Shown: positions 8,922 through 17,968 of the stretch, piece after piece
How the letters are laid out: each line of letters begins with the position of its first letter
How positions within the stretch are numbered: the first letter of the stretch is position 1
NCBI GenBank assembly: GCA_023391695.1
Contig: JAEWAK010000071.1
Span: 1-62,923 of the forward strand
Length of the DNA stretch: 62,923 nucleotides
Source: Bacillota bacterium
GTDB taxonomy: Bacteria > Bacillota > Clostridia > Lachnospirales > Lachnospiraceae
Reading direction: 5' to 3'
Program-made: the position numbers and the translations under genes
The notes under the pieces: model-generated
The model's input: the letters and a program-made list of their open reading frames with translations, nothing else
The model's database searches: none
What the model was told of the DNA's origin: nothing

Positions 8922-9515
8922 TTATAATACAATGCCGGTCCCTGCTTCCACAATGCTGCGGCTGCCCGGTGTAAATTGCTCCGCACAGAGCCGGTCAAAT
9001 AGCTGCCCCGGTTTCATGTGTATGGGGATTGTATGTTTTGCACCGATAATTTCCGCACATTTCGTTGCTTCCCTGGGATTCATGTTATAAATTCCGTCAA
9101 TGGGCAGCACTGCATAATCTAAATGATACGCCGGTATTTTATCCGCCATAAAATCCGTAAGGGATGTATCCCCGGAAGCATAAAAGGAAATGGAATCAAA
9201 CCTTAACACATATCCCACACATTCGGATCTGCTGTGATTCCGGTTATAAGCAGGTACTGTTTCAATCTCAACACCTTTAACGGAAAAGTTTTGATACACT
9301 CCGCCTTCTAAAGCTTCCCGGTCCGTTATGATTAAACAGTCCTCTTTCTTCGTAACAAGCCCGATCTGGTTATGGTCACCGTGTTCATGGGTTACCAATA
9401 TGATATCGGCCGGTACGTCATAACCCCCTCCGGCATAGGGATCCACATATATTACGGTGCCATTATCCGTTTTCAGGCGAAAACTGCCATGACCCTGGAA
9501 AAAAAATTCAGCCAT
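8922..9515 (-). CDS. MBL-fold metal-dependent hydrolase
   Basis: This 197-residue metallo-beta-lactamase-fold protein has the metal motif THEHGDHNQ near residue 43 (HxHxDH). The start GHGSFRLKTDNGTVIYVDPY, ASGDTSLTDF and IPIHMKPGQ match the UPF0173/YtkL-like group of small cytoplasmic hydrolases. The substrate is unknown. AAGGACA precedes the ATG. Confidence 0.85.
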   Translation of the reverse strand: MAEFFFQGHGSFRLKTDNGTVIYVDPYAGGGYDVPADIILVTHEHGDHNQIGLVTKKEDCLIITDREALEGGVYQNFSVKGVEIETVPAYNRNHSRSECVGYVLRFDSISFYASGDTSLTDFMADKIPAYHLDYAVLPIDGIYNMNPREATKCAEIIGAKHTIPIHMKPGQLFDRLCAEQFTPGSRSIVEAGTGIVL

Positions 9516-9570
9516 AATTGTCCTTTCTTATGCGTTATAAACGTGGTTTAATAGTTGTTCAACACTTAAT

Positions 9571-9610
9571 CAAAGCGGATATTTCCGCCGCTTTGCCACA
9601 TGCTCATAAC
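9571..9610 (+). repeat. Dispersed CAAAGCGGATATTC repeat, copy 1
   Basis: CAAAGCGGATATTTCC followed by CGCTTTG forms a short palindrome, then CCACATGCTCATAAC. Similar units are at 33076, 47895, 36258 and, inverted, 20121-20172. Confidence 0.55.
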
Positions 9611-9626
9611 ATAGGTTTAACAAACA

Positions 9627-9661
9627 GTGTCTTTTAAAATTCATACAGTTTTAAAAGACAC
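9627..9661. terminator. Perfect 13-base inverted repeat, possible terminator
   Basis: GTGTCTTTTAAAA and TTTTAAAAGACAC are exact inverted copies with a nine-base loop. It sits downstream of the zinc-ribbon gene at 9722. There is no clear T run on the minus strand, so it may be a weak terminator or simply a stable hairpin. Confidence 0.45.
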
Positions 9662-9721
9662 CTATATTTTAGCATAAATGTAATTTTCCGTAAACCCGTA
9701 GTTTATAACGCTCAGGTACTG

Positions 9722-10117
9722 TTAACTTCTACGGATAAATTCCGCACGGCACTTCGGACAGGTAATACATATCTTGCCTTTCCCCTTGGGTACACGGATT
9801 TTCTGCTTGCAGGTAGGACACACGTAAATATGATAATTTTTATTCTGCATCCGTCTTGTGTTAGCTTTCTGGAAATACCCCAAAAAACGGTTCTTCAGCT
9901 GTAAAAATTTTTGGTTTTCATTGTATCTCTGGTTAATATTTCTAGAGAATATCCGAAAATAACATACGACCAGTATTATAAAAGGTAATATTTCAATTAT
10001 CCCGTTCCGGAAAAATAATGATATGAGCATAATGATTACGGCGACCCATAACATAAACTTTCCTAACTGGTCCACCCCATATCTGCCCATCATAAATCTT
10101 CTGATTTTATCCTGCAT
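9722..10117 (-). CDS. Small membrane protein with C-terminal zinc ribbon
   Basis: About 131 residues. Two adjacent hydrophobic segments (about residues 18-55) are followed by a basic stretch and a zinc ribbon with C-P-T-C and C-P-K-C pairs. It is probably anchored in the membrane with the ribbon inside. The start is taken at MQDKIRRF, with GGAGG 11 bases before its ATG; an in-frame TTG further up overlaps the ribosome site and is unlikely. Function unknown; similar proteins are common as lone genes in Lachnospiraceae. Confidence 0.7.
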   Translation of the reverse strand: MQDKIRRFMMGRYGVDQLGKFMLWVAVIIMLISLFFRNGIIEILPFIILVVCYFRIFSRNINQRYNENQKFLQLKNRFLGYFQKANTRRMQNKNYHIYVCPTCKQKIRVPKGKGKICITCPKCRAEFIRRS

Positions 10118-10318
10118 AATGAAACCTGCCTCCAATTTATTAAAACTAGTGCGGCTATAAAACCGCGACGGTTCTTACGAACTAATTTCCTATAATCCAA
10201 CATACAGCCATAATCGGCTCTTGTCAATGGGTTGAGGCAAATGTTTATTTACTTTTAATATATGGCATTTTTTCTTTGGAAATAATTTATAATTCGGGGC
10301 AAATTTTATCGGCAGGTT

Positions 10319-11251
10319 TTATAAACAATGGAAATTTCGCAGGTACAGCATGTTTTTAATTATCAGGTTACTTTTCCACCAGATTTCCGATACGGCAAAT
10401 TCTTTCCCGTATTGTCCGGCCCAGTCCCAGGTAATGTCCCATACCCCATCCCCGTTTCTGGTTTCGTAAAGAAGTATGCACTCGTATTCTGCCAGTTCCT
10501 TATTATCATTGTAAAAAATACCTTCCGGCGCATCAAAATAATCAGATGGTTTACAGGTATAGGTAACCGCCCATTCCTTCGTATTGGGGTTTATGGTTTT
10601 TGATACGGCTTGTTTTAATTTTTCTTCCAGGACATCCGTACCCGGTATGGACAGCCCTGCCTTTTTGACATAATCCAAATAGTTAATCAAACAACTGATT
10701 TCATGCTTATCACTTAATTCCTTTACCAGGATCTTTTCCGTCATATCGGCGGCTGATTTTAAGGCTTTCTGATAAATTACCGCTTCCTTGTTCCCAAAAT
10801 ACAGAATAAATCCCAGCAATGGAGCCGTCGGATTATAACCCCATCCCTCCAGATCACTCTCATTATAAGTCCACCAGGGAGCATGGGGATAGTCATTATT
10901 GGATGGAATTTCTGCCAGCCAGAGTCCGCCCTTATAATCCCTGCAGTTTTCAAGATAGTTTAATATCTGTTGTATGATTTTATGCTGCCTGTCACTGAAA
11001 TCTATTTCTTTCAGTATTTCAGTTGCGGTCCAAGTCTGGATGGGAGAAGAATCTGTATTCCAGGAATCCGCCTCCAAAGCATGTCCAAAGCCTCCGTCCT
11101 CATTCTGGTAGGCCAAAAGAGCAGAGAGAACTTTTTCTTTTCCTCCGTTTTCAAAATGATACTGCCATCGTGCCAGATCAACAGGTCTTGCATTACGGTA
11201 AATCCAATTCCTAATTCTTTCATAATCAGTTTTTGTCATCTTCATAACCAT
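10319..11251 (-). CDS. Alpha/alpha-toroid (prenyltransferase-like) protein
   Basis: This protein of about 310 residues has repeats of the terpenoid cyclase/prenyltransferase fold: LLAYQNEDGGFGHALEAD, ENCRDYKGGLW and ETRNGDGVWDITWDW (QDG-type and QxxGGF motifs). No Asp-rich DDxD catalytic motif or signal peptide is visible, so an enzymatic terpene role is not supported; it may bind a ligand or protein. The start has AAGGG upstream, with three in-frame ATGs within five codons. Function unassigned. Confidence 0.65.
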   Translation of the reverse strand: MVMKMTKTDYERIRNWIYRNARPVDLARWQYHFENGGKEKVLSALLAYQNEDGGFGHALEADSWNTDSSPIQTWTATEILKEIDFSDRQHKIIQQILNYLENCRDYKGGLWLAEIPSNNDYPHAPWWTYNESDLEGWGYNPTAPLLGFILYFGNKEAVIYQKALKSAADMTEKILVKELSDKHEISCLINYLDYVKKAGLSIPGTDVLEEKLKQAVSKTINPNTKEWAVTYTCKPSDYFDAPEGIFYNDNKELAEYECILLYETRNGDGVWDITWDWAGQYGKEFAVSEIWWKSNLIIKNMLYLRNFHCL

Positions 11252-11413
11252 ACCCTTATAATACCGCAGACCGTCTGCGGTACTGCCGCCAATAAATAAT
11301 CGAAAGATTTATTGCGGCTTTCCTTTCTTTAATAATTTTCTTAAGCCTTCCGGACCTGCTGCAAAACGGTATCTGAAATAAGCTAACCGCCTGCTTACTC
11401 CGGTTGGAACTTC

Positions 11414-11483
11414 CTAGTACAGCGATCAATAAATAACTGGCTATCAGGCTGAATTAAGCGATATTTATGCAATGCTGTACTAG
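11414..11483. repeat. Palindromic element with CTAGTACAGC ends
   Basis: The ends CTAGTACAGCG and GCTGTACTAG are inverted; inner segments ATAAATA and TATTTAT pair as well. It abuts and shares its right end with the larger palindrome at 11478-11647, so the two may be a tandem or nested insertion of one family. Confidence 0.6.
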
Positions 11484-11647
11484 TACAGCGTTCTCAAAAT
11501 ATCTGTACAAAGTTCTGAGAATGATTTTTCTTAGACGGTGCCGGACAAACACAGGCGTAGTGGGGCTACGCCGAGGCTTGGCCGGTACCGTCTAAGGAAA
11601 ATCAAGCCAGAAATATGCATAGGTATTTTGAGAACACTGTACTAGTA
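11478..11647. repeat. 170-bp long-hairpin MITE-like element
   Basis: The 24-base terminal inverted repeats (TACTAGTACAGCGTTCTC.. and ..GAGAACACTGTACTAGTA) have few mismatches. A second nested stem GATTTTTCTTAGACGGTGCC / GGTACCGTCTAAGGAAAATC and a central hairpin GGCGTAG / CTACGCC lie inside. The whole unit folds back on itself and holds no ORF. Together with the preceding palindrome it fills most of the gap between the toroid gene and the WYL regulator. Confidence 0.65.
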
Positions 11648-11677
11648 TCATAAAACAAAAAACACGACAGCAGAGTG

Positions 11678-12589
11678 TCATGTTTTCTGATATTTTTTCA
11701 AAATATTTTCTGCATAATGCTTCATTTCTTTTCTGAGTTCTTCCGGTTCCACAACTTCCACTTTATCGGTGAAGCCAAACAGCCAGCTAAACATATATTC
11801 CTTATCCGTAAAATAATTATCAAATAACAGCCTGCCGTCTTCCAATACCCGGAAGGATTCGGCTCCGTACTCCTCAACCAGGCGGTATTTGACGCTTGGA
11901 TGAAAGACTGCCTTAACCGGATAATTTACGGTAAAATAATCATTGAGTTCCGCCCGCTCATCAGGCAGTTCCCTTGGCAGAAAGCTTTGATCGCTTATGG
12001 TCAAACCATTCATGCGGTTTAATTTAAACAGCCTGAAATCCTTCCGGTCCGTACAATAACCAAAAACATACCAGTCCGACCACTTAAAGGTGATATAATA
12101 CGGCTCAATGAAGCGTCTGCTTTCCCCCCGGCTGCTAAAATACTGAAAGGAAACGGATTTCCGTTCTTCCATTGCTTTTTTCAGTCCTGTAATTTTTTCA
12201 GACAGACTGCTTTTATAATGGGAAGCCAGATCAATGATCATATTCTCTTTCGGGGAATCCATGCTGTTTTTATGGGCAGAAAGTTTATGATACAGCTGCT
12301 CCGTACCGGTGATACCCGATACGCTTTCCAGACTTTTTAAACCTATTAATATGGATTCCAGTTCTTCCCGTTTTAAAATGCTTTTATCGAACTTAAAGCC
12401 ATCCGCTATGGAAATACCGCCGTTCACTCCCTGGATCGTGACGATAGGAAATCCGGCTTTACAGATGTCTTCTATATCCCGGTTAATGGTCCTTCTTGAT
12501 ACCTCAAACTTTTCGGCCAGATAAGGTGCCGTTACCTTATCCTGCCTTAACAGTAGGCTTATGATTCCCAGATGGCGGTCTATTTTCAT
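11678..12589 (-). CDS. HTH/WYL-domain transcription regulator (YafY type)
   Basis: About 303 residues. An N-terminal DeoR-like winged helix (MKIDRHLGIISLLLRQDKV, then APYLAEKFEVSRRTINRDIE) is followed by a WYL domain (SVSFQYFSSRGE..RFIEPYYITFKWSDWYVFGYC) and a WCX C-terminal part. WYL proteins sense ligands, often nucleic-acid-related. The start is at the ATG with GGAGG upstream; an earlier in-frame ATG would overlap the ABC-F gene. It lies 22 bases after the ABC-F stop on the same strand, so the two may be co-transcribed. Confidence 0.85.
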   Translation of the reverse strand: MKIDRHLGIISLLLRQDKVTAPYLAEKFEVSRRTINRDIEDICKAGFPIVTIQGVNGGISIADGFKFDKSILKREELESILIGLKSLESVSGITGTEQLYHKLSAHKNSMDSPKENMIIDLASHYKSSLSEKITGLKKAMEERKSVSFQYFSSRGESRRFIEPYYITFKWSDWYVFGYCTDRKDFRLFKLNRMNGLTISDQSFLPRELPDERAELNDYFTVNYPVKAVFHPSVKYRLVEEYGAESFRVLEDGRLLFDNYFTDKEYMFSWLFGFTDKVEVVEPEELRKEMKHYAENILKKYQKT

Positions 12590-12611
12590 GGCGTTTAATT
12601 CCTCCGTTATT

Positions 12612-14633
12612 TTATGATTGGAAGCTTTCCCATCTATCATAAGCCAGATTCAATTGTTTTTCCACCTTTTCTTTTTTGGAAAACAATTCCTTCAGATATT
12701 CCACCTCCGTGTTATGGGTATTCATCTCTTCTTCCAGGAATTTTAACTGTATTTCCATTTCCTCGATTTCTTTTTCCAGAATCTCCAGTTTCCGGCCCGG
12801 TTCATTTTTCGCCATTGACCGCTGTTTTTCCGGCTTTTTGGGGTGATTTTCCATTCTTTTAGGGCATTCTTTTTTCCGAAGTTCATTATCCTCTTTTTTG
12901 GTAAATTCACCATCCTTCCGAATAATTTTCTGATATTCTTCCAGATAATAATCGTAATCCCCCGGGTAGGTTTTCAGGGTATTATTTTCTATCGTCAGAA
13001 TTTTATCCGCTACTTTATTAATAAAATAACGGTCGTGGGATACGAACAGGAGCGTTCCCTCATATTCTGCCAAAGTCTCTTCCAGTACCTCCCTGGAGTC
13101 AATGTCCAGATGGTTGGTAGGTTCATCCAGGATCATGAAATTTACTTTTTCAAAGGTTAAAGAACACAGCCTGAGCCTGCTTTTTTCTCCGCCGGATAAA
13201 AACCGGATTTTTTTATGGACATCATCCCGGAAGAATAACACTCCCGCTAACTGGGCTCTTGCCGTCTCATAGGTAATATTATGCAGGCGGGCAAAATATT
13301 CTAAAATTGTCTGGTCCTCATCCTCAAATATAACCTGCTGGGGCAAATACCCGATTTTAACCTGGGCTCCGATCTTTATGATACCGGAATCCGGCTGGAT
13401 TTCACCTAAGATCATTTTAAGCAGGGTGGATTTACCACATCCGTTCCTGCCGATGATACAGGCACTGTCCTGGTAATATATATGCATATTGATATCCCAA
13501 AGTAAGGACATTTCACCAAAACTCTTATTGATATGCTCCGTTTCCAGGACTATTTTTCCGGTCCTGCTGCCGCTTTCCTGGTTAAATCGTACTTTCCTGC
13601 CGTTTCGGACAGGTTTGTCAAGTACTTCGATTTTCTCCAGCCGCTTCTCCAGTTCCTTGGCCCTGCGATACATCTTATCACTATCCCGCATTTCTCCCCA
13701 GATCCGGTAACGTTCAATTTGTTTTTCCATCTGTTCGATTTTCTTCTGCTGGTTTAAATAGTTCTTATAATCGATTAAAAATCTTCTCTCTTTTTCCAGT
13801 ACATAATAACTGTAGTTTCCGGGATAAATATTGGCCCGGTTAAATTCCAGTTCCACTATCTTGCCTACTACACTGTCTAAAAAATACCGGTCATGGGAGA
13901 TGATCAGCACCGAGCCTTTATAATTTTTCAGAAAACCTTCCAGCCATTCCACCGTTTCTAAATCCAGATGGTTGGTAGGCTCATCCAGAAGCAGGATATC
14001 CGGTTCTTCCAACAGTATTTTAGCCAGTATAATCCTGGTTTTTTCTCCTCCGCTTAGCTGTTCAAAAGGCATCTGTTTCATGGCATCGCTTATTTTAAGC
14101 CCTTCGGTTATTTTGTTTATTTTCGTCTCCAGGCCGTAGCCGTCTGCCAGTTCATACCGTTCCGTAAGCTTTCCGTAACTATGGACGGCTTTCTCCAAAG
14201 CCTCTCCGGTCAGGCTCTCCAGCCGGTTTTCAAACTCCTTCATCTGATTTTTCAATTCAAATATTTTTCCAAAGGCCATGCGGACTACATCAAGGGCTTT
14301 CGTATCCTCCCTGTAAACCGGGATCTGGTTTAAATAACCTGTTTTAACATCTTTTTTCAGGTTTACTTCCCCTCCCTGAAAATCTTCCGTAATCTCCTGG
14401 ATATCAGCCGTATTCATAATATAATCCTGTCTTGTATCTGTTCCCGTACTCAAGTTTAGAGGGAGATTCTCCAAGTATTTCCCCATAATTATTTTCATAA
14501 TGGTCGTTTTCCCGCAGCCATTTCTCCCGATCAGTCCGATTCGTTCACTGGTTTTGACCTCAAAAGTTATATTTTCGAATATCTTATTTGCACCGTAACA
14601 TTTTGTTAAATTATTAATACTTAATTCTATCAT
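12612..14633 (-). CDS. ABC-F family ATPase, probable ribosome-protection type
   Basis: This 673-residue soluble protein has two ATP-binding domains and no membrane segments. The Walker A motifs are GLIGRNGCGKTT and CIIGRNGCGKST; the signatures are LSGGEKTR and LSGGEKSR; the Walker B runs end in DEPTNHLD. A linker of about 80 residues between the domains and a charged coiled-coil C-terminal tail (about 585-673) fit ABC-F proteins. They act on the ribosome as translation factors or in protection from macrolide, lincosamide, streptogramin or pleuromutilin drugs. The attenuator at 14652-14713 strongly favours the drug-protection class, but the drug cannot be named. Confidence 0.88.
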   Translation of the reverse strand: MIELSINNLTKCYGANKIFENITFEVKTSERIGLIGRNGCGKTTIMKIIMGKYLENLPLNLSTGTDTRQDYIMNTADIQEITEDFQGGEVNLKKDVKTGYLNQIPVYREDTKALDVVRMAFGKIFELKNQMKEFENRLESLTGEALEKAVHSYGKLTERYELADGYGLETKINKITEGLKISDAMKQMPFEQLSGGEKTRIILAKILLEEPDILLLDEPTNHLDLETVEWLEGFLKNYKGSVLIISHDRYFLDSVVGKIVELEFNRANIYPGNYSYYVLEKERRFLIDYKNYLNQQKKIEQMEKQIERYRIWGEMRDSDKMYRRAKELEKRLEKIEVLDKPVRNGRKVRFNQESGSRTGKIVLETEHINKSFGEMSLLWDINMHIYYQDSACIIGRNGCGKSTLLKMILGEIQPDSGIIKIGAQVKIGYLPQQVIFEDEDQTILEYFARLHNITYETARAQLAGVLFFRDDVHKKIRFLSGGEKSRLRLCSLTFEKVNFMILDEPTNHLDIDSREVLEETLAEYEGTLLFVSHDRYFINKVADKILTIENNTLKTYPGDYDYYLEEYQKIIRKDGEFTKKEDNELRKKECPKRMENHPKKPEKQRSMAKNEPGRKLEILEKEIEEMEIQLKFLEEEMNTHNTEVEYLKELFSKKEKVEKQLNLAYDRWESFQS

Positions 14634-14651
14634 GTTTACCTCTCATTCCGC

Positions 14652-14696
14652 TCAGACGCAAAAAAACCCAAAGCCAATTAAGCTTTGGGTTTTCAT
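14652..14696 (-). CDS. Leader peptide of the ABC-F gene
   Basis: The 14-codon ORF MKTQSLIGFGFFCV has AAGGGG (14708-14713) 11 bases before its ATG. The terminator hairpin lies inside it, the layout expected of ribosome-mediated attenuation, where a stalled ribosome prevents hairpin formation. Too short for family comparison; the call rests on position and structure. Confidence 0.6.
   Translation of the reverse strand: MKTQSLIGFGFFCV
14660..14692 (-). terminator. Attenuator terminator upstream of the ABC-F gene
   Basis: On the minus strand AAACCCAAAGC pairs with GCTTTGGGTTT, a perfect 11-base stem, followed by a run of Ts, only about 30 bases before the ABC-F start. An alternative pairing of AAGCCTTATTAA (just upstream) with TTAATTGGCTT (in the loop and 3' arm) could act as antiterminator. 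Confidence 0.75.
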
Positions 14697-14713
14697 TAAT
14701 AAGGCTTCCCCTT

Positions 14714-15123
14714 GTTCAGGCAGCCCTTACATTTTTATTATACTTTAAAAAGTTTAATAACGTTACAATGAATTCACCAAAATTCTTATATGGTTTCCTA
14801 GGAATCTATTAAATTTGGACGCACTTATAGCCTTAGCCTGAAATAATGCTGTCATAATAGATTCTAATTTTACCCATTTAAGTATCTGGTTCATTTCTGT
14901 TATTACCTTTCATAAGAATATGTATATTATAGTATGCGAAAAACGGAGCTTCGTCAAGTTGTTTTTTTACGTAAAACACAATAACAGCACGATAACAACA
15001 GGAAAGGGAATTATTCCGGAAGTCATTTGGCCAATTCACGCCGGGCTGCCACGGGTGGCATGGCAGGGGACCCATACCATTACTCCGATATTTTCCTTTC
15101 CTGCACTTGGCTAGATGTATCTT
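14714..15123. other. Intergenic stretch upstream of the ABC-F leader
   Basis: On the minus strand a TATAAT lies near 14738, a plausible -10 box for the ABC-F leader, without a clear -35 partner. The rest, up to the dehydrogenase stop, shows no convincing gene; short open frames there lack ribosome sites. Confidence 0.4.
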
Positions 15124-16230
15124 TTAATCCAGTATACCGTGGATCGGATTATTTGCCATTGGCAATTCCCTGTTATAGGATGTTTCGAGAGATACAGATT
15201 TTCTTTCCCTGCTGCTCTTCTCGAAACTGGTCAATATCTCAAGGACATGGAAGGTCTGTTTATAGCCCGCCCGGTAATCCCTTCCTGTCTGTAACGCCTT
15301 TGCCATATCCGCCAGACCTAAACCACGGGAATTTTCCTTATAATCAAAAAGCAGCGGCATTTCCTTAAACTCCCCGTCTTCCGGGCATAAAAGCTTAACC
15401 GGGCCCCCGAAACCATTGGGATCCGGTACCAGCAGTGTCCCTTTTGAACCATATATCTCCAGCCTGGCCTGTCGTTTATAATATACGTCAAAGGTTGTAA
15501 ATATAGTGCCTATGGCGCCGTTATCAAAATTTAAAATCCCGGTTACGTAGGTAGGGACATCTACGTCTATCACCGTACCGGATTTGGGATTACTGGTTAT
15601 GAGCCTCTTGGGGAAGCTGGTTTTTGTCACACCGGTTACACCCTGTACCCCTCCCAGGAGATTGACCAGGGCCGTAACATAATACGGACCCATGTCCATC
15701 ATAGGACCTCCGCCTGTTTTATAGTAAAAATCAGGATCCGGATGCCAGGTCTCATGGCCCCGGCATATCATAAACGCAGCCGCGCCAATTGGCTCGCCGA
15801 TAAAGCCGTCATCGATCAGTTTACGGCAGGTCTGTATGCCGGAACCCAGAAATGTATCCGGAGCACCGCCTAATAAAAGATTATTTTCTTCTGCCAGCGC
15901 AACCAGTGCTTTCCCCTCTTTAAACGTTGCACCCAAAGGTTTTTCACTATAAACATGCTTGCCCGTCTTCAGAGCTTCCCTTGTGACTTCAAAATGCTCA
16001 TACGGCCTGGTCAGGTTCAATATAATATCTACTTCCGGATCTGCAAAAGCTTCAAACATAGTTTCATAAATTTTTTGTATCCCGTATTTCTCCTTCGCAT
16101 TTTCAGCCCGTTCCCTTATAAGGTCGCAGACGCCGATTAATTCCAATTCTTTAAATACACCGGTGATGTTCTCAAGATAAATGCCGCTGATGGCGCCGAC
16201 ACCAATCATTGCAATTTTTACTTTTCCCAT
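15124..16230 (-). CDS. Gfo/Idh/MocA family oxidoreductase
   Basis: About 368 residues. An N-terminal NAD(P) Rossmann fold (VKIAMIGVGAISGIYLENI) is followed by the catalytic-lysine motif YSEKPLGAT near residue 95 and a C-terminal domain with TGGGPMMDMGPYYVTALV. The family oxidises or epimerises sugars and inositols with bound NAD. The start is taken at MGKVKIAM because GGGAGG is six bases upstream; an ATG two codons earlier touches the ribosome site. The ThuA gene is 14 bases upstream on the same strand, so both act in one sugar-modifying operon, probably controlled by the divergent AraC regulator. Confidence 0.9.
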   Translation of the reverse strand: MGKVKIAMIGVGAISGIYLENITGVFKELELIGVCDLIRERAENAKEKYGIQKIYETMFEAFADPEVDIILNLTRPYEHFEVTREALKTGKHVYSEKPLGATFKEGKALVALAEENNLLLGGAPDTFLGSGIQTCRKLIDDGFIGEPIGAAAFMICRGHETWHPDPDFYYKTGGGPMMDMGPYYVTALVNLLGGVQGVTGVTKTSFPKRLITSNPKSGTVIDVDVPTYVTGILNFDNGAIGTIFTTFDVYYKRQARLEIYGSKGTLLVPDPNGFGGPVKLLCPEDGEFKEMPLLFDYKENSRGLGLADMAKALQTGRDYRAGYKQTFHVLEILTSFEKSSRERKSVSLETSYNRELPMANNPIHGILD

Positions 16231-16244
16231 AGTCATCCTCCCTA

Positions 16245-16976
16245 TTAATACATTTTGGCCGTATTCTCAAATTTATCCGTAGTCAGTTTATGTTCCAGGG
16301 CGTAAGCTTTCCCTTCGGCTGCCCATAGAAGTCCCCGTTCCATTATGGTTTCCGCTGATTTAGACTTATCAAAGACATCGTCGTGGTGTCCCAGGGAAGT
16401 ATAAAATACTCTGCCGTTTCCCCAGAATTTCGTCCAGGCCACCGGCATGTCTACCGGTTTGTTGGATATATGATAATAATTGACCACAGGGAATCTGGTC
16501 GTAGCCAGTACTTCAATTGCGGGATCAATATGTAAGTAATAATGCTCACTGCAGACCGGGAAATCCTCCAGGCCTTCCACAATGGGACTGGAGCCCTTAT
16601 TGATATTGACCATATAATCGATGCCGTCTCCGCCCGGATGGCTGACCCACTGGCCTCCGGTCATAAATTGCCATTCCGTATTCTCCCTGAAGGAATCACA
16701 CATTCCTCCGTGGCAGCCGGCTAATCCGACTCCGCTTCCAACTGCTTTTGACAGGTTCTTTACATATTCATTATCGATATGCCCCATGGTCCAGCAGGCT
16801 ACAATCAGATCCAAGCCGCATAAATATTCCGGCTCCATAAGTACCTCCAGGGTATCGGATATCTGGCACCCATAACCGTGTTTCGTGAGCAGTCCAGCAA
16901 AACGCTTTGAGGTAAGTACCGGTTCATGCCCGTCCCATCCGCCCTGCAATATTAAAACTTTTTTGTCCGTAACCAT
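16245..16976 (-). CDS. ThuA-domain protein
   Basis: This 243-residue protein has a class I glutamine amidotransferase-like fold of the ThuA type: VLILQGGWDGHEP, LIVACWTMGHI, GVGLAGCHGGMCDSFRE, and the end GRVFYTSLGHHDDVFD. ThuA proteins take part in catabolism of trehalose and other disaccharides, often through 3-keto intermediates made by Gfo/Idh/MocA dehydrogenases such as the next gene. GGAGGAG precedes the ATG. First gene of the two-gene operon. Confidence 0.88.
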   Translation of the reverse strand: MVTDKKVLILQGGWDGHEPVLTSKRFAGLLTKHGYGCQISDTLEVLMEPEYLCGLDLIVACWTMGHIDNEYVKNLSKAVGSGVGLAGCHGGMCDSFRENTEWQFMTGGQWVSHPGGDGIDYMVNINKGSSPIVEGLEDFPVCSEHYYLHIDPAIEVLATTRFPVVNYYHISNKPVDMPVAWTKFWGNGRVFYTSLGHHDDVFDKSKSAETIMERGLLWAAEGKAYALEHKLTTDKFENTAKMY

Positions 16977-17138
16977 AATTCTCCTCCTTTATTCCTTACT
17001 ATAATCTGTAAACCGTTCTAATTGGAAAGTCTCCTGTTTTACTTTTTTATCTGATTGTATTATACTAGGATTTATGATAAGATGTAGGACAGAATGTATC
17101 TGATATTAGACAAATATTGCTGATTTGAGGATAATTAT

Positions 17139-17951
17139 ATGATACCTTTTTATGAGACTTCGGAAAATTCACTGCGTATTTTTTATAACAATGATTTCAG
17201 CTTTCCTTCCCATCTCCACAGTAATTTAGAGTTGCTTTATGTGATGAGCGGGACCATAAGTGTAACCATCCACGGCCGGACAAAACGATTGGCGGAAGGG
17301 GATTTTGCCGTTATTTTTCCTAACACTATCCATAGTTATGATTCTTCCACACCTTTGGACAGTTCCTCCTGCCGTACCCTTATTGCCATCTGCGGCTTGA
17401 ATCTTACGGGAGAATTTTTAAAAAAAGTGACCAGGTATTCTCCTTCCACCCCTTTTATCCCTTCCTCCAGACTGCATGAAAATATCGTTTATGCCATGGA
17501 ACAATTGGAAATAGAAAGACGCAGCGGACAGAACCTGTCGGCCTGTGCTGCGTTATTACAGCTTATTCTGGCCCGTGCTATTCCGGAAATCGGCCTGGTC
17601 AAGAATAATGATATGCAAAGTTATGACCTGACTAACAAGATCGTAACCTTTGTATCGGAGTATTTTCAGGAATCCCTGACCCTGACAAGCCTGGCTGAAC
17701 ATCTGAATGTAAGCAAATATCATCTTTCCAGGGTGTTTTCCGGCAAACTCAATACCAGCTTTAACAAATACTTAAATTATATCCGGCTGAATTATGCGGT
17801 TACTTTAATTCAGTCGACGGATTACTCCTTTACCCAGATCAGCATTGATTCCGGTTCTGACAGCCAGCGGACCTTTAACCGGGCTTTTCGGGAAGTATTC
17901 CACATGTCCCCCAGTGAATACCGCCTGAAAGCTGATCCTGCCAAATTCTGA
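17139..17951 (+). CDS. AraC family transcription regulator
   Basis: 270 residues. An N-terminal cupin-like sensor (HLHSNLELLYVMSGTISVTIHGR) is followed by a C-terminal double helix-turn-helix (LTSLAEHLNVSKYHLSRVFSG and YSFTQISIDSGSDSQRTFNRAFREVFHMSPSEYR, given here in part). It is divergent from the ThuA/dehydrogenase operon, with a 162-base gap, and most likely activates it in response to a sugar. GAGGATAATT lies before the ATG. Confidence 0.88.
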   Translation: MIPFYETSENSLRIFYNNDFSFPSHLHSNLELLYVMSGTISVTIHGRTKRLAEGDFAVIFPNTIHSYDSSTPLDSSSCRTLIAICGLNLTGEFLKKVTRYSPSTPFIPSSRLHENIVYAMEQLEIERRSGQNLSACAALLQLILARAIPEIGLVKNNDMQSYDLTNKIVTFVSEYFQESLTLTSLAEHLNVSKYHLSRVFSGKLNTSFNKYLNYIRLNYAVTLIQSTDYSFTQISIDSGSDSQRTFNRAFREVFHMSPSEYRLKADPAKF

Positions 17952-17968
17952 CCCACGGCAGACATTAC

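Noticed and set aside
14878..15114. Overlapping ORFs on both strands at 14.9-15.1 kb
   Set aside because: Neither has a ribosome site or coding-like composition.
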